From: Nitrosomonas sp. JL21
GTDB lineage: Bacteria; Pseudomonadota; Gammaproteobacteria; Burkholderiales; Nitrosomonadaceae
Assembly (NCBI RefSeq): GCF_009833095.1
Contig: NZ_QRCB01000015.1
Coordinates: 54,616-118,615 of the forward strand
DNA: 64,000 nucleotides
Reading direction: 5' to 3'
A program made the position numbers and the translations under genes. This document shows, piece after piece, positions 46,204 to 57,872 of this stretch (the first letter of the stretch is position 1; each line of letters starts with the position of its first letter). The notes below the pieces were generated by a model that had not been told where the DNA came from, did not search any database, and saw only the letters and a list, made by a program, of their open reading frames with translations.

Positions 46204-47688
46204 TTACAATTTGCTATTGCTGACATGAGCCAATAATTGGTCAATGGTCGCATGCATTACTTCAGTAACAGGGTACGGATAGAGCCCCATCCATAGAACT
46301 GAAACCGCTAATATGGCTAAGATTGCAAATTCACGCTTTGATACATCACTCAGCTGCTCAACCGCCGGGCTAGCAACAGCTCCGAAAATAACTCTTTTAT
46401 ACATCCACAGCGTATAAGCCGCACCAAATATCAATGTCGTGGCAGCTAAAAATGCATACCAGAAATTAATTTGCATGCTACCCATGATGACCATAAATTC
46501 ACCAACAAAGCCGCTGGTACCGGGTAAGCCTGCATTTGCCATCGCGAATAACATGAAAAAAGCAGCAAAGGCCGGCATTTTATTAACCACACCACCATAA
46601 TCAGCAATTTGCCGAGAGTGTAATCGATCGTAAAGAACGCCTACACATAAAAACATCGCACCGGAAATGAAACCATGCGATATCATCTGTACCATTGCTC
46701 CTTCTATGCCTATAGCATTAAACAAGAAGAATCCCAAGGTAACAAACCCCATATGTGCCACAGATGAATAAGCAATCAGTTTTTTCATATCAGCTTGCAT
46801 CAACGCGATCAGACCAATATATACAACAGCTATCAACGATAAAACGATCATCATGTCCGCCAAATAATGACTAGCATCAGGAGCAATAGGTAATGAAAAT
46901 CTTAAGAATCCATATCCTCCTAATTTAAGCAGAATGGCAGCAAGTACAACTGATCCTCCTGTGGGCGCTTCAACGTGAGCATCCGGCAACCACGTATGTA
47001 CAGGCCACATCGGGACTTTGACAGCAAAAGCTAACAAGAACGCAACAAAAATCAGAATTTGCGGTGTCAGCGGAATCGCAAGCTGATGATAATCCGCAAT
47101 TGAGAAACTGCCGCCTGAAGTCTGATACAAATAAATGAAAGCTATCAGCATCAATAAAGAGCCGAGTAATGTATAGAGAAAGAATTTGATGGCTGCATAT
47201 ACGCGATTAGGTCCGCCCCAAATTCCGATAATCAGAAACATCGGAATCAGAGAAGCTTCCCAAAATACATAAAATAAAATGGCGTCCAGAGATGCAAAAA
47301 CCCCATTGACTATGCCCGACATCAGTAAAAAAGCACCCATATACTGCGATACTCTTTCTTTAATCACTTCCCAACCGGCCACGATAACAAGTGGAGTAAT
47401 AAAACAGTTTAGCAATATCAATGGCATTGATATGCCATCAATACCCAAATGATAGTTGACATTAAATCGCTCGAACCAAGCATGATTCTCGACAAATTGC
47501 ATTATTCCACTCGCCGAATCAAAGTTGCCATACAGTGGAATAGCTACTATAAAACCAAGAATGGCTCCAGCCAGAGAGATAACGCGTGCAAGGTTTGCAT
47601 TACGATCATTTCCAGTTGCAAATACGACAATACCAAACACGATTGGCAACCAAATAACTAAACTTAAAAGTGGGAATTCAAACGACAT
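46204..47688 (-). CDS. nuoM: NADH-quinone oxidoreductase subunit M
   Basis: This antiporter-like proton-pumping subunit of complex I has 494 residues and about 14 membrane helices. Conserved parts are FWEASLIPMFLIIGIWGG, AFAVKVPMWPVHTWLPDAH with the key lysine, and MKKLIAYSSVAHMGF. It is placed between nuoL and nuoN, as is normal. Confidence 0.97.
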   Translation of the reverse strand: MSFEFPLLSLVIWLPIVFGIVVFATGNDRNANLARVISLAGAILGFIVAIPLYGNFDSASGIMQFVENHAWFERFNVNYHLGIDGISMPLILLNCFITPLVIVAGWEVIKERVSQYMGAFLLMSGIVNGVFASLDAILFYVFWEASLIPMFLIIGIWGGPNRVYAAIKFFLYTLLGSLLMLIAFIYLYQTSGGSFSIADYHQLAIPLTPQILIFVAFLLAFAVKVPMWPVHTWLPDAHVEAPTGGSVVLAAILLKLGGYGFLRFSLPIAPDASHYLADMMIVLSLIAVVYIGLIALMQADMKKLIAYSSVAHMGFVTLGFFLFNAIGIEGAMVQMISHGFISGAMFLCVGVLYDRLHSRQIADYGGVVNKMPAFAAFFMLFAMANAGLPGTSGFVGEFMVIMGSMQINFWYAFLAATTLIFGAAYTLWMYKRVIFGAVASPAVEQLSDVSKREFAILAILAVSVLWMGLYPYPVTEVMHATIDQLLAHVSNSKL

Positions 47689-47770
47689 GCTTATTCCGTA
47701 ATATTTATTGTAGTGCTTATTTTATTTAAGTAATTGATATATGCAGTAAATTTATTTAGTGAGAGAAAAC

Positions 47771-49711
47771 TCAATAAAGCCAAAACGTCAAGATAATGAA
47801 TATCCCGACAATCATCGTAAAGGCATAATGATAAATATAGCCCGTTTGATAGCGACGAACCAACGTAGCTGAAAACGCTACGGCACGGGCTGTGCCATTT
47901 ACGAGAAAACCGTCAATTATTTTCATATCGCCAAATTTCCACAGTGCAGTGCCTAATGTTCGCGTACCCCCGGCGAATAACCATGAATACAACTCATCGA
48001 TATAATATTTTCGATCTAGAAGATTATAGAGAAAACCCAAACGCAACTTTATCTTTTCAGGTATATCAGTTCTAACACAATATAAATACCACGCAGTAAA
48101 AATACCCGCTACCGATAACCAGAAAGGAGCAGTAGAAAGTGCGTGAATCATCATGCCAACAATGCCTGTAAATTCGGCACCCAATTTTTCGATGGCATTA
48201 TGTTGAGGTGATACATGAATGACCTGATTAAAGTAATCTCCAAAAACAATCGGACCGATAAACCAACCGGCAGCGATGGTCGGTAGCGCTAAAATAACCA
48301 GTGGTAAGGTCACGACCCAAGGAGATTCGTGCAAATGGTCTTTGGTATGCTCATCCATTCGAGTTGTTCCATGAAATGTCATGAATATCAACCTGAAGGT
48401 ATACAAAGCTGTCACAAAAACTGTAGTCAATACACAGAAATAGGCAAAACCGACGCCAGGTACATTGGCGTAGTGCACTGCTTCGATAATGGCATCCTTC
48501 GAAAAAAAGCCTGAAAAACCTGGTACCCCGGCACTGGCTAATGCGGCAATGAACATCGTTCCATAGGTAATCGGCATATAGCGCCGAAGCCCTCCCATTT
48601 TCTGCATGTTCTGCTCATGATGCATGGCAATAATGACCGACCCTGCTCCCAAAAATAGAACTGCTTTAAAAAAAGCATGCGTCATTAAATGAAATATTGC
48701 AGCTGAATAGGCAGACGCTCCCAATGCAACGGTCATGTAACCCAATTGCGATAAGGTAGAGTAGGCAACTACGCGCTTGATGTCATTCTGGACCACAGCT
48801 ACCAGAGCCATAAACAATGTGGTTATGCCACCAATGATCAATATGACGGATAACGCTGTTTCAGAAAGTTCGAATAATGGCGACATGCGCGCCACCATGA
48901 AAATACCGGCGGTCACCATCGTTGCTGCATGGATGAGAGCAGAGATTGGCGTAGGGCCTTCCATTGAGTCAGGGAGCCATACATGCAGCGGAAATTGCGC
49001 TGACTTGCCCATTGCACCAATAAATAGCAAGATACAGATGACCGTAACAAGCAACCACGGTATTCCTGGAAAGACTGCTATCGTTTCATCGACTTTAGTC
49101 GGAGCTTGCTCGAAGACAGACACATAATCCAAAGTTCCAAAATACATCAGTACCAAAGCAATGCCTAAAAGGAAACCAAAATCACCCACCCGGTTTACCA
49201 GGAAAGCCTTCATATTGGCATAGATGGCAGTGGGACGGGTATACCAGAATCCGATCAATAAATACGATACCAAGCCTACAGCTTCCCAACCAAAAAATAA
49301 TTGCAGGAAATTATTCGACATCACCAGCATCATCATCGAGAATGTGAATAAGGAGATGTAACTGAAAAATCGTTGGTAGCCTGCATCATCGTGCATATAA
49401 CCAATGGTATAGATATGCACCATTAGAGAAACAAAGCTCACCACTACCATCATGGTTGCAGATAACTGATCGATTAGAAAACCTACTTCAAACCGAGTAT
49501 CGCCTGATACCAACCACGTATAGACACTGCCATTAAAAACATTCCCATCCAATACATCGAAAAAAATAACCAGAGACGCCAGTAACGAAACTAACACGAG
49601 CGAGATCGTTACTCGATGACTCCATTCCCGCCCAATATAACGTCCAAATAAACCTGCTGTAAGCGCTCCCACCAGCGGTGCAAGTGGTACCAATAAATAA
49701 AGTGTTTGCAT
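47771..49711 (-). CDS. nuoL: NADH-quinone oxidoreductase subunit L
   Basis: This is the distal antiporter-like subunit of the complex I membrane arm, including the long lateral helix at its C-terminus. It has 646 residues. Conserved segments are FFGWEAVGLVSYLLIGFW, GKSAQFPLHVWLPDSMEGPTP and IKRVVAYSTLSQLGYM. It is separated from nuoM by 82 bases with no gene between. Confidence 0.97.
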   Translation of the reverse strand: MQTLYLLVPLAPLVGALTAGLFGRYIGREWSHRVTISLVLVSLLASLVIFFDVLDGNVFNGSVYTWLVSGDTRFEVGFLIDQLSATMMVVVSFVSLMVHIYTIGYMHDDAGYQRFFSYISLFTFSMMMLVMSNNFLQLFFGWEAVGLVSYLLIGFWYTRPTAIYANMKAFLVNRVGDFGFLLGIALVLMYFGTLDYVSVFEQAPTKVDETIAVFPGIPWLLVTVICILLFIGAMGKSAQFPLHVWLPDSMEGPTPISALIHAATMVTAGIFMVARMSPLFELSETALSVILIIGGITTLFMALVAVVQNDIKRVVAYSTLSQLGYMTVALGASAYSAAIFHLMTHAFFKAVLFLGAGSVIIAMHHEQNMQKMGGLRRYMPITYGTMFIAALASAGVPGFSGFFSKDAIIEAVHYANVPGVGFAYFCVLTTVFVTALYTFRLIFMTFHGTTRMDEHTKDHLHESPWVVTLPLVILALPTIAAGWFIGPIVFGDYFNQVIHVSPQHNAIEKLGAEFTGIVGMMIHALSTAPFWLSVAGIFTAWYLYCVRTDIPEKIKLRLGFLYNLLDRKYYIDELYSWLFAGGTRTLGTALWKFGDMKIIDGFLVNGTARAVAFSATLVRRYQTGYIYHYAFTMIVGIFIILTFWLY

Positions 49712-49750
49712 CTAATAGTTCTTTCTATCAGTTAGGTATTCTCTACTTGA

Positions 49751-50056
49751 TCAACCCTTGAGTTTATCAAGATCATCAACGTTGATCGTTTGTTGATTAC
49801 GGAATAATACGACCAGTATGGCCAAACCTATGGCTGATTCAGCGGCTGCCACAGTTAAAATGAAAAACACAAAAATCTGACCCGATATATCCTGCAAATA
49901 ATGCGAAAAAGCCACAAAATTCATATTCACTGCCAACAACATCAGCTCAATGGACATTAATATGATAATGACATTTTTTCGATTTAGAAAAATACCGACA
50001 ATACCAATCGCAAATAAAATTGCGCCAAGTACTAGATAATGAGATAACGTTACCAA
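49751..50056 (-). CDS. nuoK: NADH-quinone oxidoreductase subunit K
   Basis: This three-helix membrane subunit of 101 residues begins [18 protein letters not shown] and has the two conserved glutamates in the [11 protein letters not shown] and [10 protein letters not shown] segments. It lies between nuoJ and nuoL. Confidence 0.97.
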   Translation of the reverse strand: MVTLSHYLVLGAILFAIGIVGIFLNRKNVIIILMSIELMLLAVNMNFVAFSHYLQDISGQIFVFFILTVAAAESAIGLAILVVLFRNQQTINVDDLDKLKG

Positions 50057-50097
50057 GTTGATTCCCCTATTTTTCTCATCAATTAATCAACACGACA

Positions 50098-50703
50098 TTA
50101 TTCTTTTTTTTCTGATGGCATAGCCACGATTCGTATCCGATCTTGTTTTCTAACTTGAACCTGTTTGGATGGATTAAGAGATTTTTTATCCTCGCGATGA
50201 CGCAGTGTCAATGCAATTGCCGCGACCATTGCGACCAGTAGTAATACAGCGGCTAATTCAAATGGATAGGCATACTCAGTATAAATCAGTCGGCCTAGCT
50301 CACGGGTGTTATTATAATCAATGCCTTGGGAACTTGGTTCGGGCATTTCTTCTAAACCGAAATACTTGCCCATAAGAACCATGGACATTTCTCCAACCAA
50401 GATCAGCGCGATAAGCGCTCCAAAAGGAAACCATTTCCAAAATCCTTCGCGTAATTGATCCAGATTAATGTCTAGCATCATTACTACAAACAAAAACAGT
50501 ACCATTACCGCACCGACATAAACCAACACTAGCGCAATGGCGAGAAACTCCGCTTCTAACAATAACCATAACCCGGCACAACTTACAAAAGCGACAACCA
50601 ACAATAATGCAGAATAGACTGGGTTACGGACAGTAATTACACCCAATGCCGATACAACTAATATCGCTGAAAAAAAATAAAATATGAGATCCTGAAAATT
50701 CAT
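50098..50703 (-). CDS. nuoJ: NADH-quinone oxidoreductase subunit J
   Basis: This five-helix membrane subunit of complex I has 201 residues, with NPVYSALLLVVAFVSCAGLWLLL and the LVYVGAVMVLFLFVVMML helix with its pi-bulge segment. The C-terminal 30 residues are strongly basic and polar (HREDKKSLNPSK and on), a cytoplasmic tail. It lies 19 bases after nuoI. Confidence 0.95.
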   Translation of the reverse strand: MNFQDLIFYFFSAILVVSALGVITVRNPVYSALLLVVAFVSCAGLWLLLEAEFLAIALVLVYVGAVMVLFLFVVMMLDINLDQLREGFWKWFPFGALIALILVGEMSMVLMGKYFGLEEMPEPSSQGIDYNNTRELGRLIYTEYAYPFELAAVLLLVAMVAAIALTLRHREDKKSLNPSKQVQVRKQDRIRIVAMPSEKKE

Positions 50704-50722
50704 GTGTATTTACCAGCCAAAT

Positions 50723-51211
50723 TCAACGATACCGCGCATCTGCTTCTCTATCTTTGGCAATTTGCTCTTCATAGCGATCACCAACAGCCAGAAGCATTTC
50801 TTTGGTATAAATAAAATCTTCTCTTTTCTCGCAGTGATATTCCAAAATTCGCGTCTCTACAATGGAATCCACAGGGCATGATTCTTCACAAAAACCACAA
50901 AAGATGCATTTACTGAGATCAATATCGTAACGAGTAGTGCGCCGTGTACCATCTTCGCGTTGCTCAGATTCAATGGTAATGGCCATGGCAGGACACACCG
51001 CTTCGCATAATTTGCAAGCGATACAACGCTCTTCCCCGTTGGGATAACGACGCAACGCATGCAGACCGCGGAAACGCGGCGACTGCGGCGTTTTTTCTTC
51101 AGGATAATGCACGGTTATTTTAGGCTTAAACATGTATTTCCCGGTTACCGCCATACCTTTCCATAACTCAAAAAGTAAAAAGGTACTAAAAAATTTTTTA
51201 ATACGATTCAT
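50723..51211 (-). CDS. nuoI: NADH-quinone oxidoreductase subunit I
   Basis: This peripheral-arm ferredoxin-like subunit carries clusters N6a and N6b. The two 4Fe-4S motifs are C63, C66, C69 and C73, and C102, C105, C108 and C112, in the usual CxxCxxCxxxCP form. It has 162 residues. It follows nuoH by six bases. Confidence 0.97.
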   Translation of the reverse strand: MNRIKKFFSTFLLFELWKGMAVTGKYMFKPKITVHYPEEKTPQSPRFRGLHALRRYPNGEERCIACKLCEAVCPAMAITIESEQREDGTRRTTRYDIDLSKCIFCGFCEESCPVDSIVETRILEYHCEKREDFIYTKEMLLAVGDRYEEQIAKDREADARYR

Positions 51212-51217
51212 TGTCTT

Positions 51218-52315
51218 TTAAAACCATATGGTTAATGGAAATTCATCTCGTATTGATTCAGGTAATTGCATAATCAATCCCAAGAGAACAATCCATACAA
51301 GTGTAATAGGAATAAATATTTTCCAACCCAGTCTCATGATCTGATCATACCGATACCGCGGAAATGTCGCACGAAACCATAAGAAAAAGAATAAGATGAA
51401 CATCATCTTAAGCAATAACCAGATAAAACCAGGTATTAGATTCAGTGGTGCTACATCAACAGGTGGCAGCCATCCGCCCAAGAACAGAATCGAAGTCAAT
51501 GCCGCTACCAAGATCATATTGGAATATTCAGCCAAGAAGAAAACAGTGAATGCCATGCCTGAATAATCAACATGAAAGCCAGCAACAATCTCAGACTCAC
51601 CTTCGGCCACATCGAATGGAGCCCGATTTGTTTCTGCAACGCCTGAAATCAGATACACCAAAAACATCGGAAAAAGAGGAATCAAATACCAATTCAGAAA
51701 GCTATCCCCTTGTTGCCCTTTAACGATATCTCCCAGATTGAGGCTTTGCGACATCATTAATACGCATACCAATGCAAATCCCATAGCCAATTCATAAGAT
51801 ACCACTTGAGCTGCCGAGCGCATCGCACCGAGAAAAGCATATTTAGAATTAGATGCCCAGCCTGCAATGATAATGCCGTATATGCCCATCGATGTCATCG
51901 CCAAAATATACAACAAACCGGCATTGATATCTGACAGCACCAATTCGGGAGAGAAAGGAATAACCGCCCACGCCGCCAGCGCCGGCATGAACGTAAGAAT
52001 CGGCGCCAAAATAAATAATGTCTTATTAGCACCCGTGGGGATGACGATCTCTTTCATGATTGCTTTAACTGCATCAGCAATCGGCTGTCCCCAACCTCTC
52101 AACCACGAAATACCGAAAAAAGTTACCCTATTAGGTCCGACACGAGCTTGCATATACGCAATTATCTTGCGTTCAGCAAATGTCAGATAGGCAACGCCTA
52201 ATAAGAGTGGAACGACAATCGCAAAGATTAATACTAAATTGGTCATCAATGAGAACAGCATCGAACCCCATTCTGTTCCAAATATCTGCACAAATTGTTG
52301 TTGTATATAGTCCAT
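51218..52315 (-). CDS. nuoH: NADH-quinone oxidoreductase subunit H
   Basis: This membrane subunit forms the quinone-access chamber next to NuoB and NuoD. It has 365 residues and eight helices. Conserved text includes [31 protein letters not shown], and [20 protein letters not shown] with its acidic residues. It lies between nuoG and nuoI. Confidence 0.97.
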   Translation of the reverse strand: MDYIQQQFVQIFGTEWGSMLFSLMTNLVLIFAIVVPLLLGVAYLTFAERKIIAYMQARVGPNRVTFFGISWLRGWGQPIADAVKAIMKEIVIPTGANKTLFILAPILTFMPALAAWAVIPFSPELVLSDINAGLLYILAMTSMGIYGIIIAGWASNSKYAFLGAMRSAAQVVSYELAMGFALVCVLMMSQSLNLGDIVKGQQGDSFLNWYLIPLFPMFLVYLISGVAETNRAPFDVAEGESEIVAGFHVDYSGMAFTVFFLAEYSNMILVAALTSILFLGGWLPPVDVAPLNLIPGFIWLLLKMMFILFFFLWFRATFPRYRYDQIMRLGWKIFIPITLVWIVLLGLIMQLPESIRDEFPLTIWF

Positions 52316-52337
52316 TAATAAATCCTAGCCTTTACCA

Positions 52338-54749
52338 TTACAACCTTTCCACCTGAATCTCTCCGAACAGATCTCCTAACGCGGTTGTATTAGGATGTGC
52401 GCAAGGTATACGTACACAACCAGCAGGTAGTTTTTCATCACAAGCGATTTCAAGTTGCACCGATTCTGAGCCTTGCTTAATTCTTACAAGGGCTCCGGCA
52501 GCAACACCGAGGCGTTCCAGAACTGCAGATGAAACCCAAGCCTTCGGCGGTAACGCGTCCTGAGTTAATTGCAGTGACTCAGCGCGTCGGACAATTGGAT
52601 CAGCCTGATAAATGGGTACTTCTCCAATGCGCTGCAGACGCTGTTGATCAGAGTCATCGACATTAAATTCAGAATTCGTCATTGAATTATTCAAATATTG
52701 ACTAATGTCCATCCCCATCGGGAAGATTTCCTCCCGAATTTGCTCTGGCGTTTCATAATCAAACTTTTCAAGACCTAGTAAATTAGCCAAAACTCGCAAA
52801 ATTTTCCAGGCCGGCCTGGCCTCGCCGAAGGGAGAAACAACACCATTGAAACTTTGAACACGACCTTCGGTGCTTACATAAGTACCTGATGTCTCAGTAA
52901 AAGGAGCGATAGGCAATAACACATCTGCATACGTTTCTGCATTTCCTTTGTAAATGCTCATGGACACGACAAATTCGCTGCTCTCCATGGTTTTCGTTGC
53001 TAGTTGAGAATTGTAGGCATCAAATTCAGGTTCTACATTCATCAAAATAAAAGCACGACATGCTTCATCAGCACTATCTTTGCCAAGACCCAGCATTTGC
53101 GCAGCATTCATTCCCGTCACTTCTCGATTTGATTGAATGGCTGTCGATAATCCTCTAGCATCAGGGATTGCGCCCACCCAATGAGCGCCAACGCTATTGG
53201 CAGCTTCGCCTAATAGGCCAAAATTCGCTCCAGTCACTTGCGCAAGCAAGCTCGTCAGAAGCATTATTCTTGAGTAGTCAGGATGATGTTGAGATAAATT
53301 ACCCAAATAAATGGCTGCGGGAGAATTTTCGATCAAACTCGAAGCAATGCCGAATGCACTTGCGGTGTTCGATACATTAGTCGAGCTAACGAGATGCTGG
53401 ATTTCTTTTGGCTGATCGTTTCCTTTGATCTCAACCGCTGCTTTGAGAATTTCCGCCAATATTTTAACCATCAAACTAGGAGCAACGATCGCTTTATTGG
53501 CAACCTTCGTCAGTAGATCATCATCAATTGGATTAATAATGTTCAACTGCATGCCATTTTTTACCGCTTGACGTAAGCGTTGTGCAATAAGAGGATGATC
53601 CTTCCGTAACGTACTGCCTACAATCAAGCAGGATTTCAATTGCGAAAGATCGGCAATGCTAGTTCCTAGCCATGGTATTCCCTGAGCATAGCTGTCGCCT
53701 CGAAAATCAGATTGGCGCAGACGATGATCAATGTTGCCGCTTCCCACGCCCCGCATTAATTTCTGCAGCAAATACAATTCCTCAGCGGTACTATGCGCAG
53801 ACCCAAGCGCTCCGATGCTGCGAGCACCATATTTATGTTTAATGGCTTGCAAGGCATTTGCTGTAAACTCCAACGCTTCCTGCCATTCGCATTCCATCCA
53901 TTGGCCATCGCGTTTTATCATCGGACGAGTCAATCGATCTTCGGAATTCAGTCCCTCGTAAGAAAAACGGTCCTTATCCGATAACCAACACTCATTGATC
54001 GCTTCGTTGTCCCGAGGGAGAACTCGCATAACTCGATTTTGCTTGACCTGCACCACCAGATTCGATCCTAGGCCGCAGTGCGGACTAATTGATTTTCTAC
54101 GTGATAATTCCCAAGTGCGAGCTGAGTAACGAAATGGTTTACTAACCAACGCACCTACCGGACACAGGTCAATGACATTTCCAGATATCTCGGAATCTAC
54201 TGTCTTTCCTACAAAGGAAAGTATTTCTGAATGCTCGCCACGCCCCGCCATTCCAAGCTCCATGATTCCTGCTATTTCTTGACCGAAACGCACACAGCGC
54301 GTGCAATGAATGCAGCGTGTCATATCGGTGGAGATCAAAGGGCCTAGATTCTTATTGACCACTACCCGTTTGGGCTCATCGTAACGAGACTCACTAGCAC
54401 CATATCCTACGGCTAAGTCTTGTAATTGACATTCGCCGCCTTGGTCACAAATTGGACAATCAAGCGGATGGTTAATCAGCAAGAATTCCATCACACCTTT
54501 TTGTGCGGTGATTGCCTGCTGAGAATGCGTGAATACCTTCATCCCATCCATAACGGGAGTGGCACATGCTGGTAGTGGTTTAGGCGCTTTTTCGACTTGC
54601 ACTAGGCACATGCGGCAATTTGCAGCAATGGATAATTTTTTGTGATAACAAAAATGCGGTATATATACCCCAATCTGCTTAGCACCATCCATAATGGTGC
54701 TCCCTTTGGGCACAGACACTGGCTTACCGTCGATTTCTATATTGATCAT
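52338..54749 (-). CDS. nuoG: NADH-quinone oxidoreductase subunit G
   Basis: This is the large iron-sulfur subunit of the peripheral arm, with 803 residues. The N-terminal 2Fe-2S site uses C34, C45, C48 and C62. The His-Cys3 cluster uses H94, C98, C101 and C107, and the next 4Fe-4S site C146, C149, C152 and C196. The molybdopterin-oxidoreductase-like rest follows. The extra N7 cluster of E. coli appears absent, since only a lone C225 lies in that region. It is placed between nuoF and nuoH. Confidence 0.96.
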   Translation of the reverse strand: MINIEIDGKPVSVPKGSTIMDGAKQIGVYIPHFCYHKKLSIAANCRMCLVQVEKAPKPLPACATPVMDGMKVFTHSQQAITAQKGVMEFLLINHPLDCPICDQGGECQLQDLAVGYGASESRYDEPKRVVVNKNLGPLISTDMTRCIHCTRCVRFGQEIAGIMELGMAGRGEHSEILSFVGKTVDSEISGNVIDLCPVGALVSKPFRYSARTWELSRRKSISPHCGLGSNLVVQVKQNRVMRVLPRDNEAINECWLSDKDRFSYEGLNSEDRLTRPMIKRDGQWMECEWQEALEFTANALQAIKHKYGARSIGALGSAHSTAEELYLLQKLMRGVGSGNIDHRLRQSDFRGDSYAQGIPWLGTSIADLSQLKSCLIVGSTLRKDHPLIAQRLRQAVKNGMQLNIINPIDDDLLTKVANKAIVAPSLMVKILAEILKAAVEIKGNDQPKEIQHLVSSTNVSNTASAFGIASSLIENSPAAIYLGNLSQHHPDYSRIMLLTSLLAQVTGANFGLLGEAANSVGAHWVGAIPDARGLSTAIQSNREVTGMNAAQMLGLGKDSADEACRAFILMNVEPEFDAYNSQLATKTMESSEFVVSMSIYKGNAETYADVLLPIAPFTETSGTYVSTEGRVQSFNGVVSPFGEARPAWKILRVLANLLGLEKFDYETPEQIREEIFPMGMDISQYLNNSMTNSEFNVDDSDQQRLQRIGEVPIYQADPIVRRAESLQLTQDALPPKAWVSSAVLERLGVAAGALVRIKQGSESVQLEIACDEKLPAGCVRIPCAHPNTTALGDLFGEIQVERL

Positions 54750-54813
54750 CGGTTAAATTCTTGGGTTAATCACGAATTGCAGAACTGACGTGTTTGTGTA
54801 ATTAGCAAGGCAT

Positions 54814-56091
54814 TCAAGCCATACATTTTTTTTGTTCGATATGGTAAACAAACTCGTCTCTAAAATGTTGAATCATCGCACGAACTGGCATTGCTGCCGC
54901 ATCACCCAAGGCACAAATCGTTCGGCCTTGAATGTTGTCCGCTATATTATCTAAAAGATCAAGGTCTTCTGGTCGCCCTTTGCCATGCTCAATACGATTG
55001 ACGATGCGATAAAGCCATCCAGTACCTTCACGACATGGAGTGCACTGCCCGCAGGATTCCTCGTAATAAAAATAGGATAACCTCTCCAATGCTCTTACCA
55101 TGCAAGTCGTTTCATCCATGATGATGACAGCACCCGAACCTAACATAGATCCGGCTTTAGCAATGGAATCATAATCCATATCAGTCTGCATCATGATTTC
55201 ACCAGGCAAAACGGGCATTGAAGATCCGCCTGGAATACATCCTTTTAGCTTCCTGCCACCACGCATTCCTCCGGCTAATTCCAGTAGTTCAGCAAACGGT
55301 GTTCCCAGCGGAATCTCATAATTACCTGGCTTATTGACATGACCTGAGACAGAGAAAATTTTTGTACCGCCATTGTTGGGTTTGCCAAGTTCGAGATATT
55401 TATCTCCGCCATTTCGAATAATCCAAGGAACCGACGCAAACGTTTCCGTATTGTTGATGGTGGTCGGTTTTCCATATAAACCAAAATTTGCCGGAAAGGG
55501 AGGCTTGAATCGTGGTTGCCCTTTCTTACCTTCAATGGATTCTAGGAGCGCAGTTTCTTCACCACAAATATATGCGCCATACCCATGATGATTATATAAC
55601 TCAAAACTGAACGATGAACCGAGAATATCATTACCCAGATAGCCAGCTGCTCGCGCTTCTTCAACAGCTTCCTCCATTCGTTCATAGGTTTCCCATATCT
55701 CACCGTGAATATAATTGTAACCAGCTTTAACACCCATTGCATAAGCCGCAATAATCATACCTTCAATGAGCAAATGAGGATTAAACCGCATGATGTCTCG
55801 GTCTTTAAACGTTCCAGGTTCACCTTCATCTGAGTTACAGACGATGTACTTATCACCTTCGTAACCTTTAGGCATGAAGCTCCACTTCAGACCAGTAGGG
55901 AAACCCGCTCCGCCGCGACCACGCAATGCGGATTTCTTAACCTCTTCGATGATCTCTTCCGGTTTAATTTTTTTCGTAAGAATTTTTCTAAGCGCAGCAT
56001 AACCTTCACGCTTTTCATAGCTTTTGAGGCGCCAGTTATCGGAATCAGATGGATTCACCCCATTCATTAATGTCTGCGGATACTGATTCAT
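54814..56091 (-). CDS. nuoF: NADH-quinone oxidoreductase subunit F
   Basis: This is the NADH- and FMN-binding subunit. The nucleotide loop is in [14 protein letters not shown] (about 57-70), with [14 protein letters not shown] next; the N3 cluster uses C347, C350, C353 and C393 ([13 protein letters not shown]). It has 425 residues. Its ATG overlaps the nuoE stop (ATGA). Confidence 0.97.
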   Translation of the reverse strand: MNQYPQTLMNGVNPSDSDNWRLKSYEKREGYAALRKILTKKIKPEEIIEEVKKSALRGRGGAGFPTGLKWSFMPKGYEGDKYIVCNSDEGEPGTFKDRDIMRFNPHLLIEGMIIAAYAMGVKAGYNYIHGEIWETYERMEEAVEEARAAGYLGNDILGSSFSFELYNHHGYGAYICGEETALLESIEGKKGQPRFKPPFPANFGLYGKPTTINNTETFASVPWIIRNGGDKYLELGKPNNGGTKIFSVSGHVNKPGNYEIPLGTPFAELLELAGGMRGGRKLKGCIPGGSSMPVLPGEIMMQTDMDYDSIAKAGSMLGSGAVIIMDETTCMVRALERLSYFYYEESCGQCTPCREGTGWLYRIVNRIEHGKGRPEDLDLLDNIADNIQGRTICALGDAAAMPVRAMIQHFRDEFVYHIEQKKCMA

Positions 56092-56564
56092 TTACTCAGT
56101 TCCTCCAACAATTGATCAATTTTCTCATTCGACATAAAACTGCACATACGCTTATTATTTACAAGAAATACAGGCGCATCCCCACAGGAACCGAAACATT
56201 CACCTTCTTTAAGCGTAAATTTACCATCGGGAGTAGTTTGATTGAATTCTATGCCTAGTTTCTGCTTTAGATAAGCTGCGCTTTCATTGCTCCCAGATAA
56301 AGCGCAGGGTAAGTTAGTACATACCGTAATCTTGTATTTGCCCACAGGCTCCAAATTATACATATTATAAAATGTAGCCACTTCATACACTGCAATAGCA
56401 GGCATCTCTAGATAGTCTGCAACAAAATTAATTGTCTCAGTCGCCAGCCAGCCTTTCTCATCTTGGGCTATGGCAAGCGCTGACATGACTGCCGATTGTT
56501 TCTGGTTAGGCGGATATTTAGCGATCTCTCGATCAATTTTTTTTAGGGATTCAGCACTTAACAT
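56088..56564 (-). CDS. nuoE: NADH-quinone oxidoreductase subunit E
   Basis: This thioredoxin-like 2Fe-2S subunit (cluster N1a) has 158 residues, with ligands C82, C87, C123 and C127 in [11 protein letters not shown] and [11 protein letters not shown]. It is coupled to nuoF by a four-base overlap and follows nuoD by two bases. Confidence 0.97.
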   Translation of the reverse strand: MLSAESLKKIDREIAKYPPNQKQSAVMSALAIAQDEKGWLATETINFVADYLEMPAIAVYEVATFYNMYNLEPVGKYKITVCTNLPCALSGSNESAAYLKQKLGIEFNQTTPDGKFTLKEGECFGSCGDAPVFLVNNKRMCSFMSNEKIDQLLEELSK

Positions 56565-56566
56565 CG

Positions 56567-57820
56567 TTATCTATCTATTTCACCAAATACAATATCCTGC
56601 GTACCAATGATCGCCACTACATCAGCAATCATATGTCCTTTTGACATCTCATCCAACGAAGCTAAATGCGCAAAACCCGGCGCACGAATTTTCAATCGGT
56701 AGGGCTTATTGGCTCCATTCGATACCAGATAGATTCCAAACTCACCTTTAGGATGCTCAACGGCTGCGTAAGTCTCACCAGCCGGCACGTGAAATCCTTC
56801 CGTGAACAATTTGAAATGATGGATCATTTCTTCCATATTCTGCTTCATATCCACTCGCGAGGGAGGAGCAACTTTATGATTGTCAGTAATTACAGGACCT
56901 GGATTATGACGCAACCATTCCACACATTGCTTTATGATTCTGTTTGACTGGCGAAACTCTTCCATGCGCACCAGATATCGATCATAGCAATCACCATTGA
57001 CCCCTACGGGTATGTCGAAATCCATCCGATCATAAACTTCGTAGGGTTGCTTTTTTCTCAGATCCCATTCGACACCTGAACCGCGCAACATCGGGCCGGT
57101 AAAACCAAGTGCTTTGGCACGTTCAGGTGATACCACTCCGATATCAACCAACCGCTGCTTCCAAATCCTATTATCTGTCAATAACGTTTCATATTCATCA
57201 ACATAATTAGGGAATCGATTGGTAAAATCTTCGATAAAATCGAGTAATGACCCTTCTCGATTGGTATTCCGCAAACGTGTTTGCTTTTCATTATGAATTT
57301 TTGAAGATTGGTATTGCGGCATGGTATCCGGTAAATCGCGATATACGCCACCCGGTCTATAATAGGCAGCATGCATTCTTGCGCCTGATACCGCCTCGTA
57401 GCAGTCCATCAAATCTTCCCGTTCTCGAAACGCATATAAAAACATGGTCATAGCCCCGACATCCAAGGCATGCGCACCGATCCACAGTAAATGATTCAGT
57501 ATTCGCGTTATCTCATCAAACATCACACGAATATACTGCGCTCTCAGCGGCACTTCGACATTCAGCAACTTTTCAATCGCCATGACATACGCGTGCTCAT
57601 TGACCATCATGGATACATAATCCAATCGATCCATATAAGGAACTGATTGAAGATATGTTTTGTTTTCCGCCAGCTTTTCGGTGGCACGATGCAATAATCC
57701 GATATGCGGATCTGCGCGTCTAACGACTTCCCCATCCAGCTCCAGTACCAATCGCAACACGCCATGGGCTGCAGGATGCTGGGGTCCAAAATTCATAGTG
57801 TAGTTTCGTATTTCAGCCAT
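56567..57820 (-). CDS. nuoD: NADH-quinone oxidoreductase subunit D
   Basis: This 49-kDa-type subunit forms the quinone site with NuoB. The conserved [16 protein letters not shown] is at residues 9-24, and [17 protein letters not shown] follows. The C-terminus ends with [14 protein letters not shown]. It has 417 residues. NuoC and NuoD are separate here, unlike the fused form of enterobacteria. Confidence 0.97.
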   Translation of the reverse strand: MAEIRNYTMNFGPQHPAAHGVLRLVLELDGEVVRRADPHIGLLHRATEKLAENKTYLQSVPYMDRLDYVSMMVNEHAYVMAIEKLLNVEVPLRAQYIRVMFDEITRILNHLLWIGAHALDVGAMTMFLYAFREREDLMDCYEAVSGARMHAAYYRPGGVYRDLPDTMPQYQSSKIHNEKQTRLRNTNREGSLLDFIEDFTNRFPNYVDEYETLLTDNRIWKQRLVDIGVVSPERAKALGFTGPMLRGSGVEWDLRKKQPYEVYDRMDFDIPVGVNGDCYDRYLVRMEEFRQSNRIIKQCVEWLRHNPGPVITDNHKVAPPSRVDMKQNMEEMIHHFKLFTEGFHVPAGETYAAVEHPKGEFGIYLVSNGANKPYRLKIRAPGFAHLASLDEMSKGHMIADVVAIIGTQDIVFGEIDR

Positions 57821-57872
57821 AGCTTACTTACATCAAAAAATACGTATAAAAATACAAAAGCAATTCAAAGGA

